64,000 nt of DNA from CAVVTR01 sp963751245 (GTDB taxonomy: Bacteria > Acidobacteriota > Thermoanaerobaculia > Thermoanaerobaculales > Thermoanaerobaculaceae). The notes beneath the pieces are model-generated. The model saw only the letters and a program-made list of their open reading frames with translations, was not told the origin of the DNA and ran no database searches. A program made the translations under genes and the position numbers. Positions 34,621-44,356 of the stretch are shown piece after piece. The DNA lies in assembly GCA_963751245.1 (NCBI GenBank), contig CAVVTR010000006.1, positions 1 to 64,000 of the forward strand, in the 5' to 3' direction. Each line of letters begins with the position of its first letter. Positions within the stretch are counted from its first letter, which is position 1.

Positions 34621-36774
34621 CTACGACGCGCCGGCCAGCTGGATCACGGCGTCGGTGACCGCCTTGGTGATGAGGAGCATGAGGTCCGGGGACACCTCGG
34701 AGGCCTCGACGGCCACGGGGGTGTCCATGGCACCGGCGGTGGCGGCGGAGTTGCGGGTGCGGACGACGATGGACGCGATGCCCATGGACGACGCCAGCTC
34801 GGCCCCACAGTGAGGGGACGAGCTGGGGCCCGGGTTGACCGACATCAGCCCCACGCCGTCCATGGCGCCCCCCATGACGGCCTGGATGCGGCGGAGCCGG
34901 TCGCCGCCCTCGATCATCACGGTGCGCTCGTGGGGCGGGGGAGCAGGGACGCCGACACCCTCGAGATCGACCCACACCGCCACGTGGCCGTTCAACGACT
35001 CGAGCAGGCTGCGGGCGCCGGCGGCACCCTGGTAGCCGCCGGCAAGGAAGGCCACGAGGATGGGAACGCGGTGCGGGACCCGGCTCAGCGCGGCCGCGAT
35101 CTCCATGGCGACGGCGGTCCCCGTGGCGTCGTCGTCGACGTTGAGCGCGCGGAGGTAGGAATCGGCCACGTCGGTGCGGGCCCCGTCCCAGTGGGCGGCG
35201 ACGACGATGGGCCAGCGCCGCGAGTCGGTCCCGGGCAGGTCCACGAGCAGGTTCGTCCACGTCTGCTGGATGTCTTTCGGACCGTGCTGGACGAAGTGCA
35301 GGGGGCGCGTCGGCAGCTGCCGGAGGGCGGCCTCCTGGCGCAGCACCTCGAGGACGTTGGCGGCCTCGGGGGCCCACGCGTAGCGCGTCGTCACCACCGG
35401 CGGCTGCGCGGTCCCCGCAGGCTGGCCGGTCAGCCGGGCGAGCGTCCGCGTGAGGCGCTCGCGAGCAGCCGTCCCCTCATCGGGCAGGAACTCGGCGAGC
35501 ATGGCGTGGAAGGGGCCGTCTCCGGAGGTCTCGCCCCTCCGTGGGACCCAGCCGAGGCCCCACTGCAGCATGAGCTGGCGACGGTCGAACATCGCCGTCG
35601 CGCCGGGCTCCGGGACGGCGGCGACGATCACCGCGTCGCCGTTGGCGAGCTCCGGGAGCTCCAGCCGCGCGAGGCCCGAGGAGTCGAAGGTCAGGGGCAG
35701 CTCGCGATCGGGGCCCGAGCGCCGCAGGTGGACCGCCCGGCCGATCCAGGCCACCTTCGGCTCTCCCTGCAGCGTGAGGGGAAGGGGCCGCTCGCCGGTG
35801 CCGTCGACGACCACGAACGCCATGCCGCCCACTCCGACGGTGACGTAGCCGGCCCCGGGACGCGACGCGGCGACCCGCGCTCCGGCCTGGGGTCGCGGCG
35901 GCGCCACCGCCGTGAAGGCGAAGCGCCCCTTCTCGAGGAGCGGATCGTCGAGCCAGGTGGCCATGGCCATGTCGGCCATCATGTCGACGGCGGTGCGGTT
36001 GCCGGCGGCGGTGGCCACCGCGGACACGCCGGCGAGGCCGATGCCGGGCTGCTCGACGACACGGCTGAGGGCCTCGTCGCCGAGCTGCTCGCGGAGGTAC
36101 TCGAGGAACAGCAGGGACCAGCCGCTGTCCTGGAGCGGCTCGGAGGCGAAGTGGGGCTGGCCCTCCGGGTCCACGTCACCCCACAGAAGCCGGGCGTTGG
36201 TGAGGTCGCACAGGAACGGCGTGTAGTTGGCGACCAGGGAGCTCCAGTCGGTCTCGGCGGGGTCCCGGGCGAAGTGCAGGAGCCGGTGGAACGTGCGGGC
36301 GACGTCGACGATGTTTCCCTCCGAGCGGTTCCCCTGCAGCCTGAACCGCTGGTAGAGCACCTCCCCCGCGTTGGAGTGGAAGCCTTTGCGGACGGCCTCG
36401 TTCTCGGGCATCTGGTCGAACCGCCAGAACAGCCCCCGATGGCGCTCGAGGGGGGTGAGCAGCACGATGACCCTGTCGTTGCCGTCGAGGTCGGGGCAGG
36501 GGCCGAAGAGGGCGACCTCCCGGGGGAAGATGATGGTGTCGAAGGCGGTGATCAGCTCGTCCACCTGCCGCTGCTCGTCCACCGGTCCAAGGTCGGAGAA
36601 ACGGTAGTCCTTCTGCTGATAGACGGCGATGTGCCGTCCCTCGCCGACCAGGGTGGCGGTGACCTCCACCTGGGACGGCTGCAGCGCCTGGCCCTCCACG
36701 GGCTTCCAGAAGGAACGCGCCGCGGGAACGGCCGGGGCCGCGACGACGGCTGCGGAAAGGACGAGGGCGAGCAC
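34621..36774 (-). CDS. M28-fold secreted protein, catalytic Glu pair replaced
   Basis: A 717-residue exported protein (signal-like VLALVLSAAVVAAPAVPAA). The C-terminal 260 residues have the M28 aminopeptidase fold: AHWDG (His528, Asp530), NVDDDATGTAVAME with the bridging Asp, WVDLEGVG and a late histidine in SSSPHCGAEL. The segment that normally reads GEEQG, carrying the catalytic and metal-binding glutamates, is GGYQGAAGARS here (Gly579-Gly580), so peptidase activity is doubtful. The N-terminal 450 residues are unfamiliar. GTG at 36774 is chosen because GGAGG lies eight bases upstream. It is divergent from the membrane-glycan block. Confidence 0.75.
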   Translation of the reverse strand: MLALVLSAAVVAAPAVPAARSFWKPVEGQALQPSQVEVTATLVGEGRHIAVYQQKDYRFSDLGPVDEQRQVDELITAFDTIIFPREVALFGPCPDLDGNDRVIVLLTPLERHRGLFWRFDQMPENEAVRKGFHSNAGEVLYQRFRLQGNRSEGNIVDVARTFHRLLHFARDPAETDWSSLVANYTPFLCDLTNARLLWGDVDPEGQPHFASEPLQDSGWSLLFLEYLREQLGDEALSRVVEQPGIGLAGVSAVATAAGNRTAVDMMADMAMATWLDDPLLEKGRFAFTAVAPPRPQAGARVAASRPGAGYVTVGVGGMAFVVVDGTGERPLPLTLQGEPKVAWIGRAVHLRRSGPDRELPLTFDSSGLARLELPELANGDAVIVAAVPEPGATAMFDRRQLMLQWGLGWVPRRGETSGDGPFHAMLAEFLPDEGTAARERLTRTLARLTGQPAGTAQPPVVTTRYAWAPEAANVLEVLRQEAALRQLPTRPLHFVQHGPKDIQQTWTNLLVDLPGTDSRRWPIVVAAHWDGARTDVADSYLRALNVDDDATGTAVAMEIAAALSRVPHRVPILVAFLAGGYQGAAGARSLLESLNGHVAVWVDLEGVGVPAPPPHERTVMIEGGDRLRRIQAVMGGAMDGVGLMSVNPGPSSSPHCGAELASSMGIASIVVRTRNSAATAGAMDTPVAVEASEVSPDLMLLITKAVTDAVIQLAGAS

Positions 36775-36898
36775 GCGCGATGCCTCCGTGGTTTCGTCTC
36801 GGAGTGTACGGGGCCGGCGGGAGGAGCGCAAGAAGGAACGACGCACCCCGGGGCGGTGCTGGGCGGAGCCGGGGCCGTGACGGTACACTGCCGGGCGG

Positions 36899-38938
36899 AT
36901 GCTCATCCTCGGCATGGCCCTGGGGTGGTACGCGGTGGTGGCGGCAGGGGGGGGGTGCGTCCTCGGGCTGCTCCGGCGCGGCGGCGTGGGCGCGGGGGCC
37001 TCGTGGGCCGTGGCGCGGATCGTCGCGTGGGTGGTCGCGGGGTGGTTCGGCTGGATCGCGGGGTGGCTGGGGGTCGGACGGTGGTGGTGGGTGGGCGCCG
37101 CCGCCCTGGTGGCCGCCGCGGTCGCCGGGCGCCGCAGCTGGCGGCGCACGGATCTCCTCCCCGCGCTGGAGCCGGAGCTGGTGGGCCTCGCGGTCTTCGC
37201 CGCCGTCGCTCTGCTGCGCCTGGGGCAGATGAACGTGAGCGGGACCGAGAAGCCGATGGACCTGGCCATCCTCGCCGTGCTGATGCGGCCCGGAGGGTTC
37301 CCGCCGGCGGACCCCTGGCTCGCCGGCGCGGCGCTGCCGTACTACTACTGGGGTGCGCTGCCCTGGGCGATGCCGGCGCGGCTGCTCGGGCTCTTCCCCG
37401 ACGTCGCCTACAACCTGATCGTGCCGACGGTCGCGGCGGTGAGCGCGCAGGCGGCGTGGGCCCTGGCGCGCGCCCTGAACGGGAGCCGCCGTACCGGCGT
37501 GGCCGCCGCCTTTCTCGCCGTCTTCGCCGGCACGCCGGACGGGTGGCGCCAGCTGCTCGCGACCGGGTCCCTCCTCCGGCAGGACCTGTGGTCGTCCTCG
37601 CGGCAGATCAGCGGCGCCATCACGGAGTTTCCCCTGTTCAGCTTCCAGCTGGGCGACCTCCACCCGCACCTGCTCGCCGTGCCGTTGATCCTGGCGGCTC
37701 TGTTCGCAGCGCGGGCCGCCTCGCGTCCCCGCGCCGGGACCCGGGCGGTGGCGGTGACGGCGCTGCTCTACGGGGCGGCGGCGGCCGCCAATCCGTGGAG
37801 CGCCCTGCCCGTGGGAGCGGGGGTGCTGCTGCTGATGGCCGGCCGAGAGGAGGGCTTCATGTGGCCGCGGGCCGGAGGAGGGCGGGCCTGGTGGCGGGCG
37901 CTCGCGGCGGGAGGCGGGGGGTGGCTGCTGTTCGCGCCGTTCTGGCTCGAGTTCCACCCGCCCCTGGCGGGGATCGGCGTGGTCGGCACGCCGACCCGCT
38001 GGGATCAGCTCGCGTTGTTCCTGGGCGCCGTGCTGCTGCCGCCGATCCTCGTGTCGTGGGAGCTGTCGTGGCGCTGGGGCGGGCTGGGGGCGGCACGGCG
38101 GCAGGTCTGGCGGGCGGGCTGGCTCGCCTCGGTGGTGGTGCTCGCCGCCGTCAGCGGGAGCGTGGGGCTCGCCCTGGCGGTGGGGCTGGGCGCCATCTTC
38201 ACCGCAGGAGTGCTCACCGGCGGGAGGCGGCTGGCGCGGCCGGCGTGGGCGCTCACCCTCGTACCCCTCGGCCTGCTCGGCGTGATGGAGCTCGTCTACC
38301 TGCGGGACCCCTACGGTGGCGAGCTGTACCGCATGAACACGGTCTTCAAGGCCTCGCACCTGGCCTTCACGCTGCTGGCGGTGCTCGCCCCCGTGCTGCT
38401 GGGGTGGCTCCACCGCAGGCGTCCTGGCCTCGCGGCCGCCGGCGCGGCCGTGGTGCTCGCCGCCGGGCTGCCGCAGCTCGCCGCTACCGCCGCCCGCGTG
38501 TCGGGGCCGCCCGGGCCGGGTTGGGGCGGGCTCGCGTGGATGCAGCCCTGCGACGCGGCCATGGCGCACTGGATGTACCGCCGCCCGGCGGGGAGCACGC
38601 TGGTCGAGGGGCTCGGCGAGGCCTACACCGACGCCGCCAGGATCTCGGCAGCCTCCGGGGTGCCCGCGGCGCTGGGGTGGGAGAACCACGAGCGGGTCTG
38701 GCGCGGCGCGGCGGTGATGGCCGAGCTCGTGCGGAGACGGCGCCTCGTCGAGGAGCTGTACTCGTGCGGGAGACCGGAGCGCGTGGCGGCCATCGCGGAG
38801 GAGCTTGGCGCGGGTTACATCGTGGTGGGGCCGCTCGAGCGCAGGAACTACCCGGCCGAGGGCGTGAGGGCGGTGGAGTCCGCCGGCACGGTGGTGTTCT
38901 CGGCGGGGGAGTGCCGCGTGGTGGAGGTGCATGGCTGA
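36899..38938 (+). CDS. DUF2298 (Chlor_Arch_YYY) membrane protein
   Basis: A 679-residue protein with about 14 predicted helices. It has the DUF2298/Chlor_Arch_YYY pattern: EKPMD (from Glu117), DPWLAGAALPYYYWG, ITEFP, DLHPH (Asp253, His255, His257) and MNTVFK (from Met479). The same spaced motifs reappear in the next gene, so the two are paralogous. The family is uncharacterised but is found near glycosyltransferases in archaea and Chloroflexi. A membrane-embedded GT-C-like role is inference. TACACT at 36884 would give a very short leader. Its stop overlaps the next start by eight bases. Confidence 0.75.
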   Translation: MLILGMALGWYAVVAAGGGCVLGLLRRGGVGAGASWAVARIVAWVVAGWFGWIAGWLGVGRWWWVGAAALVAAAVAGRRSWRRTDLLPALEPELVGLAVFAAVALLRLGQMNVSGTEKPMDLAILAVLMRPGGFPPADPWLAGAALPYYYWGALPWAMPARLLGLFPDVAYNLIVPTVAAVSAQAAWALARALNGSRRTGVAAAFLAVFAGTPDGWRQLLATGSLLRQDLWSSSRQISGAITEFPLFSFQLGDLHPHLLAVPLILAALFAARAASRPRAGTRAVAVTALLYGAAAAANPWSALPVGAGVLLLMAGREEGFMWPRAGGGRAWWRALAAGGGGWLLFAPFWLEFHPPLAGIGVVGTPTRWDQLALFLGAVLLPPILVSWELSWRWGGLGAARRQVWRAGWLASVVVLAAVSGSVGLALAVGLGAIFTAGVLTGGRRLARPAWALTLVPLGLLGVMELVYLRDPYGGELYRMNTVFKASHLAFTLLAVLAPVLLGWLHRRRPGLAAAGAAVVLAAGLPQLAATAARVSGPPGPGWGGLAWMQPCDAAMAHWMYRRPAGSTLVEGLGEAYTDAARISAASGVPAALGWENHERVWRGAAVMAELVRRRRLVEELYSCGRPERVAAIAEELGAGYIVVGPLERRNYPAEGVRAVESAGTVVFSAGECRVVEVHG

Positions 38939-41900
38939 GCGCGCCCGCCGGTGGCGGTGGCTGCTCGCGGCGGTGTTCGCGTGGGCCGCCCTGCTGCGGT
39001 TCTCCGGGATCGGCTGGGACGGGTTCCGCCTGCAGCACCCCGACGAGAGGTTCCTCGCCATGGTGGCGATGCAGCTGCGCCTCCCCGCCTCGCCGGCGCA
39101 GGCGGTGAGCCCGGGGATCGCTCCCGGCAACCCGAACAACCGGGGCTTCAGCTTCTACGTCTACGGCGCTCTCCCGCCGCTGGCGGTGCACGCCGTGTCG
39201 GCGGCGGTGGGCGTCGAGGACGTCCGGGGCGTGTCGGCGGTGGCGCGCATCCTGTCCACCCTCATGGACCTGCTGGCGATGGCGCTGGCCGTGGCGCTGG
39301 CGGCGAGGCTGGGAGGGGAGGGCGCGGCGCTCGTCGCGGGGACCCTGTACGCCAGCTGCCCGCTGCTGATCCAGCAGGCCCGCTTCGGCACCACCGACGC
39401 CTGGGGCATGGCGGCGTCCATGGCCGTGATGTGGTCGGTGCTGGGGCGGGCGCCGGGGTGGCGGCGGCTGGCCCTGGCGGGAGCGGCGGTCGGGGTGGCG
39501 GCCGCCTGCAAGCCGAACCTGGCGCTCACGGCGGTCGTGCCACTGGCAGCCGTGGCCGTTGCCTGGTGGGGGGAGCGGCGGCGGGGGTGGCGGGCGGCGG
39601 CACGGGCCCTCGCCAGGACCGCGCTGGTCGGCGCCGCCGCGCTGGCCGCGCTCAAGCTCACGGACCCCGGCGCCTTCGCCGCCGCGTGGTCGGTGCTGCC
39701 GTCGCCGCGCCGCCTGGCGGCGCTGCGGCAGCTGACCGGCATCCTCGGCGGCGCCGGACAGTACCCGCCCAACCTGCAGTGGGCGGGGAGGCGGGCGGTG
39801 CTCTCGCCTCTGGCCAACCTCCTGGTCTGGGGCACGGGGCCGCTGCTGGGCGGGGCGGTCGCCTTCGGCGTCGCGCGGGTGATGCGGCGGGCGGTTCTGG
39901 GAAGCCGGACCTGGTGGCCGGCGCTGGCCTGGGGGGTGCCGGCGGCGGCCTGGCACCTGGCTGGGTTCGCCGTGCCGGTCCGGCACCTGGCGCCCTTCCT
40001 CCCGCTGGCCATCGTGGCCGCGGCGCTGTGGCTGGCGCACCGCCGCCCGTGGCTGCGCCGGGTCGTGGTGGGAGGCACGGTCGTCGTGGGGCTGGCGTGG
40101 GCCTCGGTGGCGTGGCACCCCTACACCAGGGTGGCGGCCAGTCGATGGTTGCACGGGAACCTGCCCGACGGTGCGACGGTCACGGCCGAGTACTGGGACG
40201 ATGCGCTGCCGCTGGCGGACACGGGACCCGGAACGCTGCGCACGGTCACCATGCGCGTGTTCGACCCCGACACCGCGGCCAAGAGGGAGCAGCTGCTCGC
40301 GGTCCTGGACGAGGCCGACGCCGTCGTGCTGGCCAGCCAGCGGGGCGTGGGCAGCATCTGCCGTGTCCCCGACGCCTACCCCCTGACCAGCGAGTACTAC
40401 CACCTGCTGTTCTCGGGGGCCCTGGGCTTCCGTCCGGCGGCGACGTTCCAGCGTCGCATCGGCTTCGGGCCGCTCTCGGTCTCCGACCTCGCCGCCGAGG
40501 AGGCGCTGTCGGTGTACGACCATCCCCCGGTGTGGATCTTCGTCAAGACGCCCCGCTACTCCCCGCAGCTGGCCAGGACGCTGCTGGACCGCGTGGCGCT
40601 GCCGGGGGCCGCGGCGGCGTGGGACACCGTGGACCTCGAGGCGAGGGGGGTGCCGGCCTACCTCGTGCGCGGGGCGCAACGGGGGACGTTGCCGTCCGCC
40701 CTGCCCCGCGGGGCCGCGGGGCAGCTCGCGGCGGTGGTTTTGTGGCTGGCCGCGCTCGAGATCCTCGGGCTCGCCGGTGGGCGGGTCTTGACCGCTCTCG
40801 CACCGGGGTTGGGTCCGGCGCGCTGGGGCGTGGCACGCTGGCTCGGGATGGCGGGCGCCGGCCTCGCCTGGATGTGGTCGGGGTGGCTGGGGGTGCCGGG
40901 CTGGAACGGGTGGCTGCCGGCGCTGGCCCTGGCCGCCGCCGCGCCGTGGGCCGTGCGGGAGGTGCGCCGGGTCTGGAGGCAGCCGGGGTTCCGCCTGGCC
41001 GCCCTCGTGGTATGGGCAGCGTTCGTGCTCTTCCTCGCGATCCGCGCCGGCAACCCGGAGATCTACTGGGGCGAGAAGCCCATGGACGCCGCGGTGCTGG
41101 GCTCGTTGTGGCGGGCCTCGGCGTTTCCCCCGGTGGATCCCTGGTTCGCCGGGGCGCCGCTCGACTACTACTTCTTCGGGGCCGTCCCCTACGCGTTCCT
41201 CGCCCGGGCAGTGGGGGTCCCGCCGGGGGTCGCCTACAACCTGGTCGCCGCGACGGTGCCGGCGCTCGCCGCGGGCTGCGCCGCCGCCGTGGGACTGCTG
41301 CTCGGCGGGCGCCGGTGGGGGGCGGTCCTCGCCGCCGTGCTCGCCCAGCTGACCGGGACGGCGGCGGTGCTGGTCCGGCCGGCGATGCTGGCCGCGCCGA
41401 GCTCCGCCCTGTTCTGGGCGAGCTCGCGGGTGATTCCGGACACCATCAACGAGTACCCGGTGTGGACGGCGCTGTTCGCCGATCTCCACGCGCACTTCTT
41501 CGGGTTCGCGGGCTTCCTTGCCGCGGTCGCGCTCCTCTCCGGGGTGGCGGTCGGGCGCGTGCGGGGGAGGCGCGGCGCCGCCCTCACCGGTGTCGTGCTC
41601 GCGGTCGAGGCCATCACCAACACCTGGGAGGCACCGCTCCTCGCCGTCCTCCTCCTGGCGGCGCTGCTGTGGCGCCCGGCGGGGGTCGCGACGCGGCGGT
41701 CGTGGGTGGGGGGGGCCTCGTTCATGGCGCTGGCCGGTCTTGCGGGAGCGGTGGCCGCCGCCCCGTTCTGGCTGAGCGTGCACCCGGCGGCCGGCGGGGT
41801 GGCCCTGGCCCGTGCCCCGGCGCCCCCTGCGGGCGCGATGCTCGAGCTCTTCGGGATCCCGCTGGGGCTGACGGCGGTGGCCCTGGCGGCCACGCTGTGG

Positions 41901-42632
41901 CGGCGCGGCGAGCGGCCCGAGACGGCGTGGGCCTGGCTCCTGGTGGGCGCGGGGACGGCCGCGGCGCTCGCCCCCTTCGTCATCACCGTGGCCGACCACA
42001 TGAACACCGTGTTCAAGCTCCACCTGCAGGCGCAGCTGCTGCTGGCCGTAGGGCTCGCCGGGGTGCTCTCCCGGGAGGTGCCCGCGCTGGCCCGGGGCCC
42101 GCGGAGGCTGCTCGGCGCCCTGGCTGCGTCGGTGGTGGCCGTCGGGCTGCTCACCACGGCCGCCGACGTGCGTTCGGTGCTGGCCACGCGGCGGGTGCCG
42201 GGGCCGCGTCCCACGCTGGACGGGGCGGCGTACCTGGAGGCGGTGTCGCCGGGACAGGCGGCGGTTCTCGGCGCCCTGCAGCGCCTGCCCTCGGCGCCGG
42301 CGGAGCTCGAGCCGCCGGGCCGTCCGTATTCCGATACGCTGCGGGTCCCCATGTTCACGGGCCTGCCCGCGGTGGTGGGCTGGCCTTACCACCTGTGGCA
42401 GCGCCACCGCTCCCGCGCGGAGATCCGCTTGCGGGAGGCCGACACGACGGTACTCTTGTACGGGACGGACGCGCCTCTGGTGGACGCCCTGCGGCGCCGT
42501 TACGGCGTCGGCGCGGCGTCGAGCTGGGACGGAGAGGAGCCGGCGGTGGCGAGGATCGGGGACTGGCCGGCGCTGGTCGCCGGGAAGGGCGGGGGCGCCT
42601 GGGTGACGCCCCGGGCCGGGGGCGTGCGGTGA
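38931..42632 (+). CDS. GT-C (PMT-like) / DUF2298 fusion membrane protein
   Basis: A very large 1233-residue membrane protein. The first 600 residues look like a dolichyl-phosphate-mannosyltransferase-like GT-C enzyme: HPDERFLAMVAMQL with the acidic loop after helix one, NRGFSFYVYGALPPLAV and PLLIQQARFGTTDAWG. The last 520 are a second DUF2298 copy with EKPMD (Glu715), DPWFAGAPLDYYFFG, INEYPVWT, DLHAH (Asp851, His853, His855) and MNTVFK (Met1024). The fusion suggests that the two activities work on one substrate in the membrane. It overlaps its neighbours on both sides by 4 to 8 bases. Confidence 0.75.
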   Translation: MAERARRWRWLLAAVFAWAALLRFSGIGWDGFRLQHPDERFLAMVAMQLRLPASPAQAVSPGIAPGNPNNRGFSFYVYGALPPLAVHAVSAAVGVEDVRGVSAVARILSTLMDLLAMALAVALAARLGGEGAALVAGTLYASCPLLIQQARFGTTDAWGMAASMAVMWSVLGRAPGWRRLALAGAAVGVAAACKPNLALTAVVPLAAVAVAWWGERRRGWRAAARALARTALVGAAALAALKLTDPGAFAAAWSVLPSPRRLAALRQLTGILGGAGQYPPNLQWAGRRAVLSPLANLLVWGTGPLLGGAVAFGVARVMRRAVLGSRTWWPALAWGVPAAAWHLAGFAVPVRHLAPFLPLAIVAAALWLAHRRPWLRRVVVGGTVVVGLAWASVAWHPYTRVAASRWLHGNLPDGATVTAEYWDDALPLADTGPGTLRTVTMRVFDPDTAAKREQLLAVLDEADAVVLASQRGVGSICRVPDAYPLTSEYYHLLFSGALGFRPAATFQRRIGFGPLSVSDLAAEEALSVYDHPPVWIFVKTPRYSPQLARTLLDRVALPGAAAAWDTVDLEARGVPAYLVRGAQRGTLPSALPRGAAGQLAAVVLWLAALEILGLAGGRVLTALAPGLGPARWGVARWLGMAGAGLAWMWSGWLGVPGWNGWLPALALAAAAPWAVREVRRVWRQPGFRLAALVVWAAFVLFLAIRAGNPEIYWGEKPMDAAVLGSLWRASAFPPVDPWFAGAPLDYYFFGAVPYAFLARAVGVPPGVAYNLVAATVPALAAGCAAAVGLLLGGRRWGAVLAAVLAQLTGTAAVLVRPAMLAAPSSALFWASSRVIPDTINEYPVWTALFADLHAHFFGFAGFLAAVALLSGVAVGRVRGRRGAALTGVVLAVEAITNTWEAPLLAVLLLAALLWRPAGVATRRSWVGGASFMALAGLAGAVAAAPFWLSVHPAAGGVALARAPAPPAGAMLELFGIPLGLTAVALAATLWRRGERPETAWAWLLVGAGTAAALAPFVITVADHMNTVFKLHLQAQLLLAVGLAGVLSREVPALARGPRRLLGALAASVVAVGLLTTAADVRSVLATRRVPGPRPTLDGAAYLEAVSPGQAAVLGALQRLPSAPAELEPPGRPYSDTLRVPMFTGLPAVVGWPYHLWQRHRSRAEIRLREADTTVLLYGTDAPLVDALRRRYGVGAASSWDGEEPAVARIGDWPALVAGKGGGAWVTPRAGGVR

Positions 42633-44356
42633 CGCGGCGGGAGGCCGCGGCGTGGGCGGGGCTGGCGCTGGCCGCCCTCACTCTCCGCCTGGTGGCGCTC
42701 ACGGCGCGGCCCCCGCACCACGACGAGGCGGTCCACGCCCACTTCGCCGACCTGCTGGCCCGGCAGGGGATCTACGAGTACGATCCGACGTATCACGGAC
42801 CGCTGCTGTTCTACGTCACCGCCGGGGTGTTCAAGGTGCTGGGGGAGAACCTGTTCACGCTTCGCCTCTACCCGGCGCTGGCGGGGACCGCGCTGGTGCT
42901 CCTCCCCTTCGCCCTGCGGCGCCGGATCGGGACACGGGCGGCGTGGTGGAGCGGTGCGGTCCTGGCGGTGTCGCCCTCGTTCCTCTACTACTCCCGGTTC
43001 GCGCGGAACGACGTGCCCGTCGCCCTGTTCACGGCCGCCGCGATGGCCCTCGTCCTCCTCGTGCCGCGGCGTGGCTGGCGCCTGATCCCCTGGATCGGCG
43101 TGGCGGCCGCTCTCCACGCCATCTCCAAGGAGACCTTCTACGTGCTGTTGCCGCTCCTCGCCGCGGGAGCCGCGGCGGTGGCGGCGCACGAGGGCGTCGG
43201 ACGGTCGTTCCGGGAGGTGCGGGGGTGGCTGCGGGCCCACGCCGCTCCGGTCACCACCGGCGTGCTGTGGTTCGTGGCCATCACCGTGACGGCGTACACC
43301 TTCGTCTTCATCCATCCCGGTGACGCCTTCTTCCCCGTGAAGGCGATCCGGTACTGGTACGAGCAGCACCACATCCAGCGGGTGGGAGGGCCCTGGTACT
43401 ACCACCTGCCGCGGCTCGGCCTGTACGAGTTCCTCATCCTCGGGGCCGCCGCGGCGTGGGTGGCCGGGCGGCGGCGCCGGCTCCACCGGTGGGAGGTGTT
43501 CTGCCTGGGGTGGGGAGTGTCCGGGATCGCGATGTACGCCTACCTCGGGGAGAAGGTCCCCTGGCTCGAGGTGCACCAGGTGCTGCCGTTCGTCCCCCTG
43601 GCAGGGGCGCAGCTCGCGCGGACGTGGTCGGTGCAAGGGGCCTGGTGGAGCCGGAGCCTCGCGGCGCTCGCCGTCGCAGGGACGCTCTGGTCGGCGGGCG
43701 CCGTCACCTACCTCTACCCGACCATCACGCCCGGGGATCCCCACGCGGAGCTCCTGGTGTTCGTGCAGACCACCCCCGCCGAGGAGGCGCTGGCGAAGCA
43801 CGGGGAGGCGCTGGCGGGGGAGGGAGAGGTGCCGACGGGCGCCGGGGCGCCGCAGTGGCTCGCCTCGGTCTCGGGCGAGGCGACTTGGCCGCTGTCGTGG
43901 CAGTGGCGCGACCTCAAGGTTTGGTGGGCGCCGCCCAAGGAGGGGCAGCAGCCGGAGCTGGTGGTGTGCGACCCCACGGAGGAGGGGACGATCCGCGCGG
44001 GGCTGGGGCCGTGGTACCGTTCGCGCACGATCCCGCTGCGTGGCTGGTGGGTCGAGCGCTGGAAGGGCACGCCGGTCCCGGCGGTGGCGGCGTGGTTCCT
44101 CACCCGCCGGGCGTGGTCGCCTCTGGGCGCGACGGAGGTGGTGGTGCTGGAGGACTCGCGGCCGGGGCGGGGAAGCGGAGGAGGGGGCAGGGGTGACCGT
44201 GGAGCTCTCGGTCGTCGTGCCGGTGTTCAACGAGGAGGCCAACCTTCCCGAGCTGGCGCGCCGGCTGCGCGCGGTCCTGGAGGCGCTCCTGCCGTCCTGG
44301 GAGGTCGTCTTCGTGGACGACGGCTCGGGCGACCGCTCGTGGGAGGTGATCCGTGA
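42629..44356 (+). CDS. Agl23/TIGR03663-family membrane protein (end uncertain)
   Basis: A GT-C-type membrane protein of the TIGR03663 family, named for a flippase-associated archaeal protein. HHDEAVHAHFADLLARQG (Asp32, Glu33), YDPTYHGPLLFYVTAG and FARNDVPVALF lie in its first 140 residues, and an extracytoplasmic domain begins near residue 360. The start is GTG at 42629, overlapping the previous stop (GTGA). The frame runs to 44356, 164 bases into the GT2 gene, with Arg/Gly-rich nonsense after about 44170. A one-base error in the preceding G-rich stretch would instead end it at 44196, in the GTGA overlap used elsewhere in this block. Confidence 0.78.
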   Translation: MTRREAAAWAGLALAALTLRLVALTARPPHHDEAVHAHFADLLARQGIYEYDPTYHGPLLFYVTAGVFKVLGENLFTLRLYPALAGTALVLLPFALRRRIGTRAAWWSGAVLAVSPSFLYYSRFARNDVPVALFTAAAMALVLLVPRRGWRLIPWIGVAAALHAISKETFYVLLPLLAAGAAAVAAHEGVGRSFREVRGWLRAHAAPVTTGVLWFVAITVTAYTFVFIHPGDAFFPVKAIRYWYEQHHIQRVGGPWYYHLPRLGLYEFLILGAAAAWVAGRRRRLHRWEVFCLGWGVSGIAMYAYLGEKVPWLEVHQVLPFVPLAGAQLARTWSVQGAWWSRSLAALAVAGTLWSAGAVTYLYPTITPGDPHAELLVFVQTTPAEEALAKHGEALAGEGEVPTGAGAPQWLASVSGEATWPLSWQWRDLKVWWAPPKEGQQPELVVCDPTEEGTIRAGLGPWYRSRTIPLRGWWVERWKGTPVPAVAAWFLTRRAWSPLGATEVVVLEDSRPGRGSGGGGRGDRGALGRRAGVQRGGQPSRAGAPAARGPGGAPAVLGGRLRGRRLGRPLVGGDP

